Source: Streptomyces sp. CC208A (GTDB lineage: Bacteria; Actinomycetota; Actinomycetes; Streptomycetales; Streptomycetaceae). Taken from it: a stretch of 64,000 bases of DNA. This document shows positions 32,748 through 40,552 of the stretch, piece by piece. The stretch lies in the NCBI RefSeq assembly GCF_030010625.1, contig NZ_JASCXN010000032.1, positions 1 to 64,000 of the forward strand, given 5' to 3'. Position numbers and translations under genes: made by a program. Position 1 is the first letter of the stretch. Every line of letters starts with the position of its first letter. Below the pieces are notes generated by a model. That model worked only from the letters and a program-made list of their open reading frames with translations. It made no database searches and was not told where the DNA came from.

Positions 32748-33212
32748 GTGGAGCAGAGCATGGGACCCCTGATCAAGCACCTGGAAGGTGCCTCGGCCGA
32801 CCCGTCGTTCGTCCCCGGCATCACGGCGGCGACGGCAGCGCCCGAGGACGTCGCCGAGAACGTGACCGAGGACCTCGTCGAGGAAGAGGCGCCTGCCGAG
32901 GAGGCGGCCCCGCCCGCGCCCGCCGACGGGCCCGTCTTCGAGGCCGCCGACCGGCGGGGGCGGATCGTCGCCGACGCCGAGGGGGTGCGGCTGAAGTACG
33001 ACACGGAGGAGTGCGAGTTCCGCTGGGACGAGCTCGCCGCCGTCGAGAGTGCGAAGGGACGGTTCGGGAAGCGGTTCACCGTCACCGTGCACACCCCTGA
33101 CCGGCGCTGGTATCCGATCGACATCCAGGCGCCGGACAAGGGGCGGCTCTCCGTGTGGGAGTCGGAGCTCGACGCGGTGCTCGACGCCTACTTCGACGAG
33201 ACGGCGTCCTGA
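32748..33212 (+). CDS. Conserved actinobacterial protein of unknown function with a PH-like C-terminus
   Basis: 154 aa. The N-terminal half is acidic and disordered (VAENVTEDLVEEEAPAEEAA). The C-terminal ~90 residues are a compact beta-rich unit (GRIVADAEGVRLKYDTEECE, FRWDELAAVES, RFTVTVHTPDRRWYPIDI), reminiscent of small PH-like domains. The GTG at 32748 is taken because of the leaderless -10; ATG 32760, with GGAG upstream, is an alternative. Function unknown. Confidence 0.75.
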   Translation: MEQSMGPLIKHLEGASADPSFVPGITAATAAPEDVAENVTEDLVEEEAPAEEAAPPAPADGPVFEAADRRGRIVADAEGVRLKYDTEECEFRWDELAAVESAKGRFGKRFTVTVHTPDRRWYPIDIQAPDKGRLSVWESELDAVLDAYFDETAS

Positions 33213-33219
33213 CGGCCGG

Positions 33220-34566
33220 TCAGGCGGTCGGGCAGTACTGCGCCTGCTTGCCGATCGAGCGGTACATGCAGTCCGCGTTCTCCAGGAGCTGGAGGACCGC
33301 GTCGCGGTTGCGGGCGGTCTCCCGCTCGATCACCTCGTCGGGCGGGTAGAAGCCGCCGTTCCAGGACGAGGTCGGGTACATCTCGAAGGTGTAGCCGAAG
33401 ATCTTGTGGACGCCCCAGAGGTAGTCGTCGATCGACCCGTCGGTGATGTAGAGGTCGCTGGACTGCTCGGGGGTGTAGCCGTTGCTCGCCGCCATGCTCC
33501 GGCCGACCGTGGCGAAGGCGTCGCGGTCGTCCTGGGTCATGCCGGGGGCGGTGTCGGCGGTCGTCCAGCCGAAGGGCCACAGGACCAGTTCGCTGTAGGT
33601 GTGGAAGTCGATGCCGGCCTTGATCTGCTGCTTGCCGCCCACGACGCGGGAGCGGACGAAGTCGGCGACGACCTTCACCTCGGGGGCGGACTCGGGGGCG
33701 GTGCCCCGGTAGGTCTCGGAGCTCTTGGAGCCGGAGGAGCCGCCGCAGCAGCCCCACTTGTAGTCCCAGTTCCGGTTCATGTCGGTGCCGACGTACCGGG
33801 AGTTGGCGTTGGGCTGCCGGTTCTTGCGCCAGCTGCGGTAGGAGCCGGTGGCGATGTCGTACTCGCCGCCGTCGGGGTTGAGGTCCGGGATGATCCAGAT
33901 CTCGCGGTTGTTCACCATGTTCGTGACCCGGGGGTCGGTGCCGTATCCGGCGCCGAGCTCGCGGAGCAGGTACAGCGCCATCTCGACGGTGAGGTGCTCG
34001 CGGGCGTGCTGGTGGTGGGTGAAGAGGACCTCCGGCTCGTTCTCGTCCACGGCCACGTTGTCGCTGATCTTGATGGCGACGATGTCGCGGCCCTGGTAGC
34101 TCTTGCCGATGACCCGCTTGCTCATGATCGACGGGTACGCGGCGAGCCGCTGGTCGATCTCCGCCGTCATCTCGGCGTAGTTGTGGTACCGGGAGTCGGC
34201 GGAGGGGAAGTCGAGCGTGCCGAGGGCGGACCGGGCGGACTCGCCACGGTCGGGCGGGCCGGGCAGGGCGACCGGCTCATAGCCGAGGGCCTTGAGGCGG
34301 CCGAGCTGGCGTTCGTCGGCGCTGACCACGACCGAGCGGGCGTCGACCTCGTCGATCGAGACGCCGGTGGCGGTGAGCGCGGTGCGGGCGGCGGTGGTGG
34401 AGGGCCCGGCGATCTCGTACTGCCGGATCACCTCCTCGCCGCCCCTGGCGGCGGTCGCCTGGTCGGCGCCGGCGGGTGAGGAGAGGGCGGAGAGGGGCGC
34501 CGCGAGGGCGAGCGCCACGAGGGCCGCGAGGGTGGCGGACCTTCTGCCGCATCGGGGACGTCGCAT
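33220..34566 (-). CDS. Secreted zinc carboxypeptidase (M14)
   Basis: 448 aa with signal peptide (~1-35) and a propeptide to ~120. Peptidase M14 signatures: Zn ligands His187 and Glu190 in THHQHAREHLTVEM, third ligand His in IDFHTYSELVLWPFG, substrate Arg/Asn in DMNRNWDYKW, and catalytic Glu in YTFEMYPTS. The Cys pair near WGCCGG and the Cys-containing C-terminus suggest disulfides. Similar to carboxypeptidase T-like Streptomyces enzymes. The ATG is fixed by CCAGGAG upstream. Secreted near a chitinase, so a role in nutrient release is likely. Confidence 0.92.
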   Translation of the reverse strand: MRRPRCGRRSATLAALVALALAAPLSALSSPAGADQATAARGGEEVIRQYEIAGPSTTAARTALTATGVSIDEVDARSVVVSADERQLGRLKALGYEPVALPGPPDRGESARSALGTLDFPSADSRYHNYAEMTAEIDQRLAAYPSIMSKRVIGKSYQGRDIVAIKISDNVAVDENEPEVLFTHHQHAREHLTVEMALYLLRELGAGYGTDPRVTNMVNNREIWIIPDLNPDGGEYDIATGSYRSWRKNRQPNANSRYVGTDMNRNWDYKWGCCGGSSGSKSSETYRGTAPESAPEVKVVADFVRSRVVGGKQQIKAGIDFHTYSELVLWPFGWTTADTAPGMTQDDRDAFATVGRSMAASNGYTPEQSSDLYITDGSIDDYLWGVHKIFGYTFEMYPTSSWNGGFYPPDEVIERETARNRDAVLQLLENADCMYRSIGKQAQYCPTA

Positions 34567-34718
34567 GGTGTCTCCTGGGTGGGGAGTGTGGGGGAGTGCG
34601 ACAAACAGGTGCGGGTGTCCGGGGCACATGGTGGGGCCATGTCATGGACGGGTCAAGGTGGGGAGTTCGGCCATGGTCGACGCCAAGTTAAGCGAGGAGA
34701 GCCCTGGAAACGCGGCAC

Positions 34719-34745
34719 GGCGCCACCGGAGGGGGCGGTGGCGCC
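34719..34745 (-). terminator. Terminator downstream of the chitinase gene
   Basis: GGCGCCACC / GGTGGCGCC, a 9-bp perfect stem with a 9-nt G-rich loop, lies 45 nt past the chitinase stop on the minus strand. Confidence 0.65.
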
Positions 34746-34789
34746 GCGCGTAGGGGGACGCGTACGGGACGGTGTTACGGCCTTGTGGG

Positions 34790-36541
34790 TTACGGCAGAC
34801 CGTGGACGTGCGGGCCGACCGCGTTCGACCAGGCGTTGCCGGCCGTCGCGTCCCAGTTGGTGGACCAGGTCATGGCGCCCCGCAGGGTCGGCCACGCCTG
34901 GGCCGGCTTGAAGGTGCCGCAGCCGGTCAGCCTGGTGAGGCAGTCGAGCGCGCTGTTCACGACCGACGGGGAGACGTAGCCGCTGCCCGCGCCCCGGGTG
35001 GAGGCGGGGACGCCCAGGCCGACCTGGGACGGGTCGAGACCGCCCTGGATCTGGATGCAGGCGAGCGCGGTGAGGAAGTCCACCGACCCCTGGCTGTACA
35101 CCTTGCCGTCGCAGCCCAGCATCGAACCGCTGTTGTAGTACTGGGTGTTGACGACCGTGAGGATGTCCTTCACGGCGAGCGCCGTCTTGAAGTACTCCGT
35201 GCCGGTGTTCTGCATGTCGATGGTCTGCGGGGCCATCGTCAGGACCATCGAGGGGCCCGCCTTGGCGGAAAGCTGCCGCAGCGCCTTCGTCAGGTAGGTG
35301 GAGTTGATGCCGTGTTCGAGGTCGATGTCGATCCCGTTGAAGCCGTACTCCTGGAAGAGGGCGTAGGCGCTGTTCGCGAAGGCGGTGGCGCTGGCGTCAC
35401 TGTTGATCGTGACGTTGCCCTTCTCGCCGCCGACCGAGAGGATCACCGACTTGCCGGCCGCCTTCTTGGCCGCGATGTCGGCCTTGAAGTCGGCGACCGA
35501 GGCGTAGCCGACGGCCGGGTCGAGGTTGAAGACGATCTGGCCGGGCGTGGCCGTCGAGTCCGCGAAGGAGACGGCGATGATGTCGTAGGCGTTCTGGACG
35601 TCGCGGAGCTTCTGCTTGGCGGCGCCGTTGTCGAAGTTCTGCCAGTAGCCGGTGACGGCGTGCTTCGGAACGGCCGGGTTGTCGCCGCCACCGCCGCCCT
35701 TGGCCGTACGGGCGCCGACCGGGGCCGACTTGGCGGACTCGCCCGCCGCGTTGACGGCCGAGACCTGGAAGGAGTACGCGGTGTCGGCGGCCAGACCGGT
35801 GACCGTGGTCGAGGTGCCGCTGACGGTCGCGGCGAGCGAGCCGTCCCGGTACACCTTGTAGCCCGTCGCGCCGGAGACCGCGTTCCAGCTCAGCGGGACG
35901 GAGCTGGTGGTGGGCGTGCCGGCGGCGAGCCCGGCCGGGGTGGCGGGGACGACCGGGTCCGGGTCCTGACCGCCGCCGCCGTCGGGGCCGTAGACGCTCA
36001 CGTCGTCCACGAAGTAGGCGGCGGTGCCGTACCACCCGTGGGTGTAGATCTCGACCGAGGTGGTCGAGGCGCCGGTGGTGAAGCTGGTGGTCAGCTGCTT
36101 CCAGGACGGCGAGTCGGGCGTCCAGGTGGAGACCGAGCCGCTGCCGGTCCCGGTGCCGCTCGCGCCGAGGTAGGCGTACCCGCCCTGGACCCAGGCGCTC
36201 AGCGTGTACGTCGAGTTGGGCTTCACGGCGACGGTCTGCACGCACTTGGCGTTGTCGAGACCGGCGGGGGTGGCCTTCAGGGCGCCGGCCCCGCTGCGTA
36301 CCGGCGAGGAGACGGCGGCGCCGCTCCCGGCCGAACAGGCCCAGTTGGCCAGGCCGTTCTCGAAACCGGCGTTCTTGGCGTTGTTGACGTCGGCGGCCAG
36401 CGCGGTGCCGGTGCCGCCGGCCAGGGCGAGCCCGGAGCCGACGGCGAGCGCGAGCGCGCCGCCGAGCCAGCGGCGGGCGGCCGGGCGGGAGACGGCCCGG
36501 CGGCCGGCGGTCCGGCGGTGGGTGGTGCGGTCCACGTGCAT
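34790..36541 (-). CDS. Secreted GH18 chitinase with CBM and fibronectin III domains
   Basis: 583 aa. Signal peptide (RRWLGGALALAVGSGLALAG), an N-terminal carbohydrate-binding domain (~50-190: NNAKNAGFENGLANW, TYTLSAWVQGGYAYLGASG), a fibronectin III domain (~200-290: PATPAGLAAGTPTTSSVPLS) and a GH18 barrel from ~300. The catalytic DxDxE motif is FNGIDIDLEHG with proton donor Glu ~409. Degrades chitin outside the cell. The promoter carries a DasR-type palindrome between -35 and -10, so GlcNAc-phosphate-controlled expression is expected. Confidence 0.93.
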   Translation of the reverse strand: MHVDRTTHRRTAGRRAVSRPAARRWLGGALALAVGSGLALAGGTGTALAADVNNAKNAGFENGLANWACSAGSGAAVSSPVRSGAGALKATPAGLDNAKCVQTVAVKPNSTYTLSAWVQGGYAYLGASGTGTGSGSVSTWTPDSPSWKQLTTSFTTGASTTSVEIYTHGWYGTAAYFVDDVSVYGPDGGGGQDPDPVVPATPAGLAAGTPTTSSVPLSWNAVSGATGYKVYRDGSLAATVSGTSTTVTGLAADTAYSFQVSAVNAAGESAKSAPVGARTAKGGGGGDNPAVPKHAVTGYWQNFDNGAAKQKLRDVQNAYDIIAVSFADSTATPGQIVFNLDPAVGYASVADFKADIAAKKAAGKSVILSVGGEKGNVTINSDASATAFANSAYALFQEYGFNGIDIDLEHGINSTYLTKALRQLSAKAGPSMVLTMAPQTIDMQNTGTEYFKTALAVKDILTVVNTQYYNSGSMLGCDGKVYSQGSVDFLTALACIQIQGGLDPSQVGLGVPASTRGAGSGYVSPSVVNSALDCLTRLTGCGTFKPAQAWPTLRGAMTWSTNWDATAGNAWSNAVGPHVHGLP

Positions 36542-36621
36542 CCTCCGGTGGGGGAGTCGGGGATTCGGGGATCGGGGCGGTGGTCGGGGATCGGGACGGT
36601 GTCCACCGCCGTTGCCGCACC

Positions 36622-36650
36622 AAGTTGGTCCAGACCAATTGCGTTGTCAA
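36622..36650 (-). promoter_or_regulatory. Chitinase promoter with an embedded DasR-type operator (dre)
   Basis: On the minus strand TTGACA (36650-36645), 17 nt, CAACTT (36627-36622). The spacer and -10 contain the palindrome TTGGTC-CA-GACCAA (36625-36638), close to the dre consensus TGGTCTAGACCA. Binding there would block RNA polymerase. Confidence 0.75.
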
Positions 36651-36826
36651 GGCCTCTGGCAGGCGGAGCCGAGGAATCCACTGACGGGAAAGACCGCGGG
36701 AGTTGATGGATTATGCGTTCACCACCCCGGTCCCCGTGGATAAGGTGCAGAACAGTCGTGGTGAGCGGCCCCCGGGGCTCCCGAGGCCGGGCGCCGGGAG
36801 GGGGACGGGAAGACGGGGGGTCCGAC

Positions 36827-37684
36827 GTGCCGACAGCGATCGCGGTCACCGGCGCCGACCTGGTGCTGCCGCCCACCGACCCCGGCACCCCCAACGCCGC
36901 CGTGCTCGCCGACCCGGCCGCCCGCACCCTCGACGACTCCGTCACCGAACTCCGCCGCTTCGTCGACCGCTTCGGGCACGTCCTCGTCGTCTGCCCCGCC
37001 TCCGCGCCCCCCGCCGTCGCCCACCGCCTCCACACCGTCCGCGGCCTCCTGGAGAGCGACCGGATCGCCCTGGTCAGGACCGACCTCCCGCCGCTCGGCA
37101 CCGCCGTCCTCGTCCGCCAGCTCCGCCAGCTCTCCGCCTGCGAGTTCAGCCCCGGGGTCCTCGCCTCCGCCGCCCGCCTCCTCGCCCACTACATCTACGC
37201 GGGCGCCGTCCTCGGCTCCGTCTCCCGCCTCGACCGCGTCCCCGTCACCCTCGGCTCCCACCTCAAGAGCTGGCTCCCCGGCGCCCACTTCGCCGTCCTC
37301 GCCGGACCCGCCCCCCGGATCGTCCGCGTCGGCGCCGACGAAACCGCCTTCGCCGGACCCGAGTTCACCACCCGCCTGCTGACCGCCCGCGGCCAGCTCG
37401 CCACCGACTGGCCCACCGCCACCCTCGCCCCCCGCTGGGCCGTCGCGGGCCCCGTCGAGGAGACCGCCCTGCCCGCCTCCTCACCCGCCTGGTGGGGCAC
37501 CCCCAAACTCGTCGAGTTCGCCGCGTACCTCCCCGACCTGCCCGTCCTCCACCAACTCGTCGCCTCCGTACGCCGCGAGACCTGCCACTGGTGCGGCATG
37601 GAGCTCATCGGCGACCGCTGCGGCTTCTGCGCCGCCCCCCTGGCGACCCCCGCCCTCCCGACCCAGGCCGGCCCGCCCCGATGA
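36827..37684 (+). CDS. Protein of unknown function with C-terminal zinc-ribbon motif, first gene of the Tad locus
   Basis: 285 aa, soluble. The body is alpha/beta (TAIAVTGADLVLPPTDPGTP; HVLVVCPASAPPAVAHRLHT; LLAHYIYAGAVLGSVSRLDR). The C-terminus has CHWCGMELIGDRCGFCAAP, two Cys pairs of zinc-ribbon type. GTG 36827 follows a G-rich run; an open frame to 36713 is not supported. It opens the Tad operon through an ATGA overlap with the mini-ORF. The role in pilus assembly is unknown. Confidence 0.75.
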   Translation: MPTAIAVTGADLVLPPTDPGTPNAAVLADPAARTLDDSVTELRRFVDRFGHVLVVCPASAPPAVAHRLHTVRGLLESDRIALVRTDLPPLGTAVLVRQLRQLSACEFSPGVLASAARLLAHYIYAGAVLGSVSRLDRVPVTLGSHLKSWLPGAHFAVLAGPAPRIVRVGADETAFAGPEFTTRLLTARGQLATDWPTATLAPRWAVAGPVEETALPASSPAWWGTPKLVEFAAYLPDLPVLHQLVASVRRETCHWCGMELIGDRCGFCAAPLATPALPTQAGPPR

Positions 37685-37734
37685 ACCCGCCCACGCCCCT
37701 GACCGAGGAAACCCGAACCGAGGGAACCCGATGA
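37681..37734 (+). CDS. 17-residue mini-ORF bridging two Tad genes
   Basis: ATG 37681 overlaps the stop of the upstream gene (ATGA) and its own TGA overlaps the ATG of the CpaB-like gene (ATGA). The peptide is MNPPTPLTEETRTEGTR. Its 3' half is a near-perfect 15-bp direct repeat (ACCGAGGAAACCCGA / ACCGAGGGAACCCGA) that also supplies GAGGGAA as a ribosome site. It may relay terminating ribosomes to the next start rather than make a useful peptide. Confidence 0.4.
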   Translation: MNPPTPLTEETRTEGTR

Positions 37735-38447
37735 ACTCCCGCCAGCGCCGCGGCGTCATCCTGCTGCTGCTCTCCGTCCTCTGCGCCCTCGGCGCCTTCG
37801 CCGGCGTCCTCGCCGTCATCAGCGACGTGAACGCCAAGGTCGGGCCGGAGACCACCGCGTACCGGGTCAAGGACAAAGTGGAGCCCTACACCCCCCTGAG
37901 GGCCTCCGACTTCGAGAAGATCTCCATGCCGAAGCGCTGGCTGCCCGAGACCGCCGTCACCGACCTCGCCCGCATCGAGGGCAAGATCGCCGTCACCCGC
38001 CTCGCCGCCGGCTCGCTCCTCCAGAGCGACATGATCGTCCAGCGCCCCGCGCTCGAACCCGGCGAGCAGGAGATCGCGATCATGATCGACGCGGCCACCG
38101 GCGTCGCCGGCAAGATCAACCCCGGTGCCACCGTCAACATCTACGCCACCTTCACCGGCGAGAAGAAGGGCGAGCCCAGCCAGTCCCGCCTCCTCGTAGC
38201 GGGCGCCCGCGTCATCGACGTCGGCAGGCTGACCTCCATCAACGCCCCCGCCGGCAGCCGCGCCAACCGCGCCACCGAGGCCGTCCCCATCACCTTCGCC
38301 CTCTCCGCCCAGGACACCCAGCGCGTCGCCTACGCCGAGTCCTTCGCCGAACACGTACGCCTCGCCCTCGTCGCCCCCTCGGCCGCCGGCGCCCCGCCGG
38401 CCCCCGCCCCCGGCGACCGCACCTACACGCTCGACAAGGAGAAGTGA
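37731..38447 (+). CDS. cpaB: CpaB/RcpC-like Flp pilus assembly protein (SAF domain)
   Basis: 238 aa. One N-terminal membrane helix (GVILLLLSVLCALGAFAGVL) is followed by a SAF domain (VKDKVEPYTPLRASDFEKIS; RLAAGSLLQSDMIVQRP) and the RcpC-type region (IMIDAATGVAGKINPGATVN; YATFTGEKK). In Gram-negatives CpaB/RcpC helps pilus passage and wall binding; here it would sit outside the membrane facing peptidoglycan. Part of the plus-strand Tad operon. Confidence 0.85.
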   Translation: MNSRQRRGVILLLLSVLCALGAFAGVLAVISDVNAKVGPETTAYRVKDKVEPYTPLRASDFEKISMPKRWLPETAVTDLARIEGKIAVTRLAAGSLLQSDMIVQRPALEPGEQEIAIMIDAATGVAGKINPGATVNIYATFTGEKKGEPSQSRLLVAGARVIDVGRLTSINAPAGSRANRATEAVPITFALSAQDTQRVAYAESFAEHVRLALVAPSAAGAPPAPAPGDRTYTLDKEK

Positions 38448-38456
38448 GGCCCGGCC

Positions 38457-39716
38457 ATGCCCACCAGGATCCTGCCGGCCGTCGGCGACCCCGACGCGGC
38501 CCGGGCCGTCACCACCCTCCTCGGCCAGCTCCCCGACACCGAGCCCGCCCCGCCCGTCCCCGACTCCACCCAGCTCGTCGACACCCTCGCCCGGCTCGCC
38601 GCCGACTCCCTCGACGCGCTCCCCGAGGTCGTCCTCGTCCACGAGCGGATCGGCCCCGTCCCCGCCCTCGACCTCGTCCGCGAGGTCGCCCTCCGCTTCC
38701 CCGCCGTCGGCGTCGTCCTCATCACCGCCGACTCGGGCCCCGGCCTGCTCTCCGCCGCCATGGACTCCGGCGCCCGCGGCCTCGTCTCCCTCCCCCTCGG
38801 CTACGAGGAACTCGCCGTCCGCGTCCAGGCCGCCGCCCAGTGGGCCGCCGGCTTCCGCCGCCACCTCGGCGGCGGCGCCGAACTCCTCACCGCGGGCCCC
38901 GGCGGCACCGTCGTCACCGTCAGCGGCGCCAAGGGCGGCGTCGGCACCACCCTCACCGCCATCCACCTCGCCCTCGCCGCCCGCGCCTCCGGCCGCACCG
39001 TCGCCCTCGTCGACCTCGACCTCCAGAGCGGCGACATCGCCTCCTACCTCGACGTCCAGTTCCGCCGCTCCGCAGCCGACCTCGCCGCCATCACCGACCT
39101 CTCCCCCCGCGTCCTCCAGGACGCCGTCTACGTCCACGAGACCGGCCTCTCCCTCCTCCTCGCCCCCGCCGACGGCGAACGCGGCGAAGAGGTCACCGAC
39201 CGCGCCGCCCGCCAGATCGTCAGCGCCCTGCGCGGCCGCCACGAGGTCGTCGTCGTCGACTGCGGCTCCCGCCTCGACAGCGCCAACGCCGCCGCCGTCG
39301 AGATGGCCGACACCGCCCTCCTCGTCACCACCCCCGACGTCATCGCCGTCCGCGCCGCCAAACGGACCGTACGCATGTGGGAACGGCTCCAGGTCCGCAA
39401 GGCCGAGAAGAGCGTCGCACTTGTGAACCGCCACTCCCGCACCACCGAAATCCAGCCACCCCTCGTCCAGAAGATCACCGGCACCCGCATCGCCGCCGCC
39501 ACCGTCCCCGACGCCCCCAAGGAACTCCAGGCCGTCGTCGACGCCGGCCGCCTCCACGAACTCGACGCCCGCTCCACCGTCAAGCAGGCCCTGTGGTCCC
39601 TCGCCGGTGAGCTGGGCCTCGTGGGCACGGCGGCGGCGCCCGCCCCCGGCAAGCAGCTCGCCCGTGCCGGGGACCGGGGGGCACTGGGGCTGCGGCGGCG
39701 CGGGGGAGGGCGCTGA
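38457..39716 (+). CDS. tadZ: TadZ/CpaE-like pilus-locus ATPase
   Basis: 419 aa. The N-terminal ~140 residues form an atypical receiver-like domain (ALPEVVLVHERIGPVPALDL; FPAVGVVLITADSGPGLLSA). Residues ~150-390 are a ParA/MinD-type ATPase with deviant Walker A VSGAKGGVGTTLTAIHLALA, where Thr replaces the usual Lys, as in TadZ/CpaE. VALVDLDLQSGDIASYLDV is switch I and VVVVDCGSRLDS is Walker B. TadZ marks the site of pilus assembly. Follows the CpaB gene by 9 nt. Confidence 0.88.
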   Translation: MPTRILPAVGDPDAARAVTTLLGQLPDTEPAPPVPDSTQLVDTLARLAADSLDALPEVVLVHERIGPVPALDLVREVALRFPAVGVVLITADSGPGLLSAAMDSGARGLVSLPLGYEELAVRVQAAAQWAAGFRRHLGGGAELLTAGPGGTVVTVSGAKGGVGTTLTAIHLALAARASGRTVALVDLDLQSGDIASYLDVQFRRSAADLAAITDLSPRVLQDAVYVHETGLSLLLAPADGERGEEVTDRAARQIVSALRGRHEVVVVDCGSRLDSANAAAVEMADTALLVTTPDVIAVRAAKRTVRMWERLQVRKAEKSVALVNRHSRTTEIQPPLVQKITGTRIAAATVPDAPKELQAVVDAGRLHELDARSTVKQALWSLAGELGLVGTAAAPAPGKQLARAGDRGALGLRRRGGGR

Positions 39717-39719
39717 GCC

Positions 39720-40091
39720 GTGGAGAGAGTGAGGGGGCGGGGCGACCGGGGCCAGGTGGCGGTGGAGTTCGCCGGGATGGTCCCGTTGATCCTGCTGACG
39801 CTCGCCCTGCTGTGGCAGGTCGTCCTTGTGGGGTACGCGTACACGCTGGCGGCCAACGCGGCGGACGAGGCGGCGCGTGCGTGCGCGGTCGGCGACGACG
39901 GCAAGGCGGCGGGAGAGCGGCACTTCGACGGCGCGTGGCAGGGCTCGGCCACATGCAGCGGCCCGGCGGGCGGGATGGTCACGGCCGTCGCCACGGTCAG
40001 GATCCCCGTCCTCTTCCCCGGCACGGCGGGCTTCGGCGACGCGAAGGCGACGGCGGGCGCCGTCTACGAGGGATCGGTGGGGACGCCGTGA
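39720..40091 (+). CDS. TadE-like pseudopilin
   Basis: 123 aa. A basic N-terminus, then GDRGQVAVEFAGMVPLILLT: a type IVb prepilin-like leader with Gly before the cleavage point, Glu at +5 and a hydrophobic helix. A small extracellular domain with a Cys pair (ARACAVGD; SATCSGP) follows. TadE pseudopilins are processed by the prepilin peptidase and needed for Flp pilus output. GTG 39720 is used; GTG 39729 is possible. Ends in a GTGA overlap. Confidence 0.82.
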   Translation: MERVRGRGDRGQVAVEFAGMVPLILLTLALLWQVVLVGYAYTLAANAADEAARACAVGDDGKAAGERHFDGAWQGSATCSGPAGGMVTAVATVRIPVLFPGTAGFGDAKATAGAVYEGSVGTP

Positions 40092-40552
40092 GGCATACGA
40101 GGGTGGGGAAGGGCCTCGCGAGGCCGGGCGGTACGGGCCTGCGGGGCGACGCCCCTCGGAGTCGTACGACATCTCCGTCCGCTCGTCGGGACCGCGGCCA
40201 GGCGGCCATCGAGTACCTCGGCTTCCTGCCCGTCCTGCTGCTCGTCGGCCTCGCCGGGCTTCAGCTCGGCCTCGCGGCGTACGCGGCGCAGCAGGCGGGG
40301 ACGGCGGCGCGGGCGGCGGCACGGGCGGCGAGCAGCGACGCGGAGGACGCGCCGAGCGCGGAGGCGGCGGCAGCGGCGGCGGTCTCCGGATGGATCAGAC
40401 CCAGAGTGGAACACGGCGGGAGCGACGGCGAAGTGACCGTCACCGTCGAAGTCGACATCCCCAGCGTCGTCCCCTTCTGGAACTTCGCCCCGGCCACCAA
40501 GTCCGCCACCATGCCCCTGCCCCGGACCTCGGAAGGGGACGACCGCCGATGA
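40088..40552 (+). CDS. Second TadE-like pseudopilin
   Basis: 154 aa. A long basic leader, then RDRGQAAIEYLGFLPVLLLV with Glu at +5 and a hydrophobic helix, followed by Ala-rich helix and a beta-rich C-terminus. Starts in a GTGA overlap with the first TadE-like gene and ends in an ATGA overlap with tadA. Both pseudopilins probably combine in the pilus base. Confidence 0.8.
   Translation: MRHTRVGKGLARPGGTGLRGDAPRSRTTSPSARRDRGQAAIEYLGFLPVLLLVGLAGLQLGLAAYAAQQAGTAARAAARAASSDAEDAPSAEAAAAAAVSGWIRPRVEHGGSDGEVTVTVEVDIPSVVPFWNFAPATKSATMPLPRTSEGDDRR

Noticed and set aside
37605..40322. A 2.7-kb minus-strand open frame opposite the Tad genes
   Set aside because: It is Gly/Ala/Asp-rich with no domains, has no ribosome site, and mirrors the codon periodicity of the plus-strand cpaB, tadZ and TadE genes.
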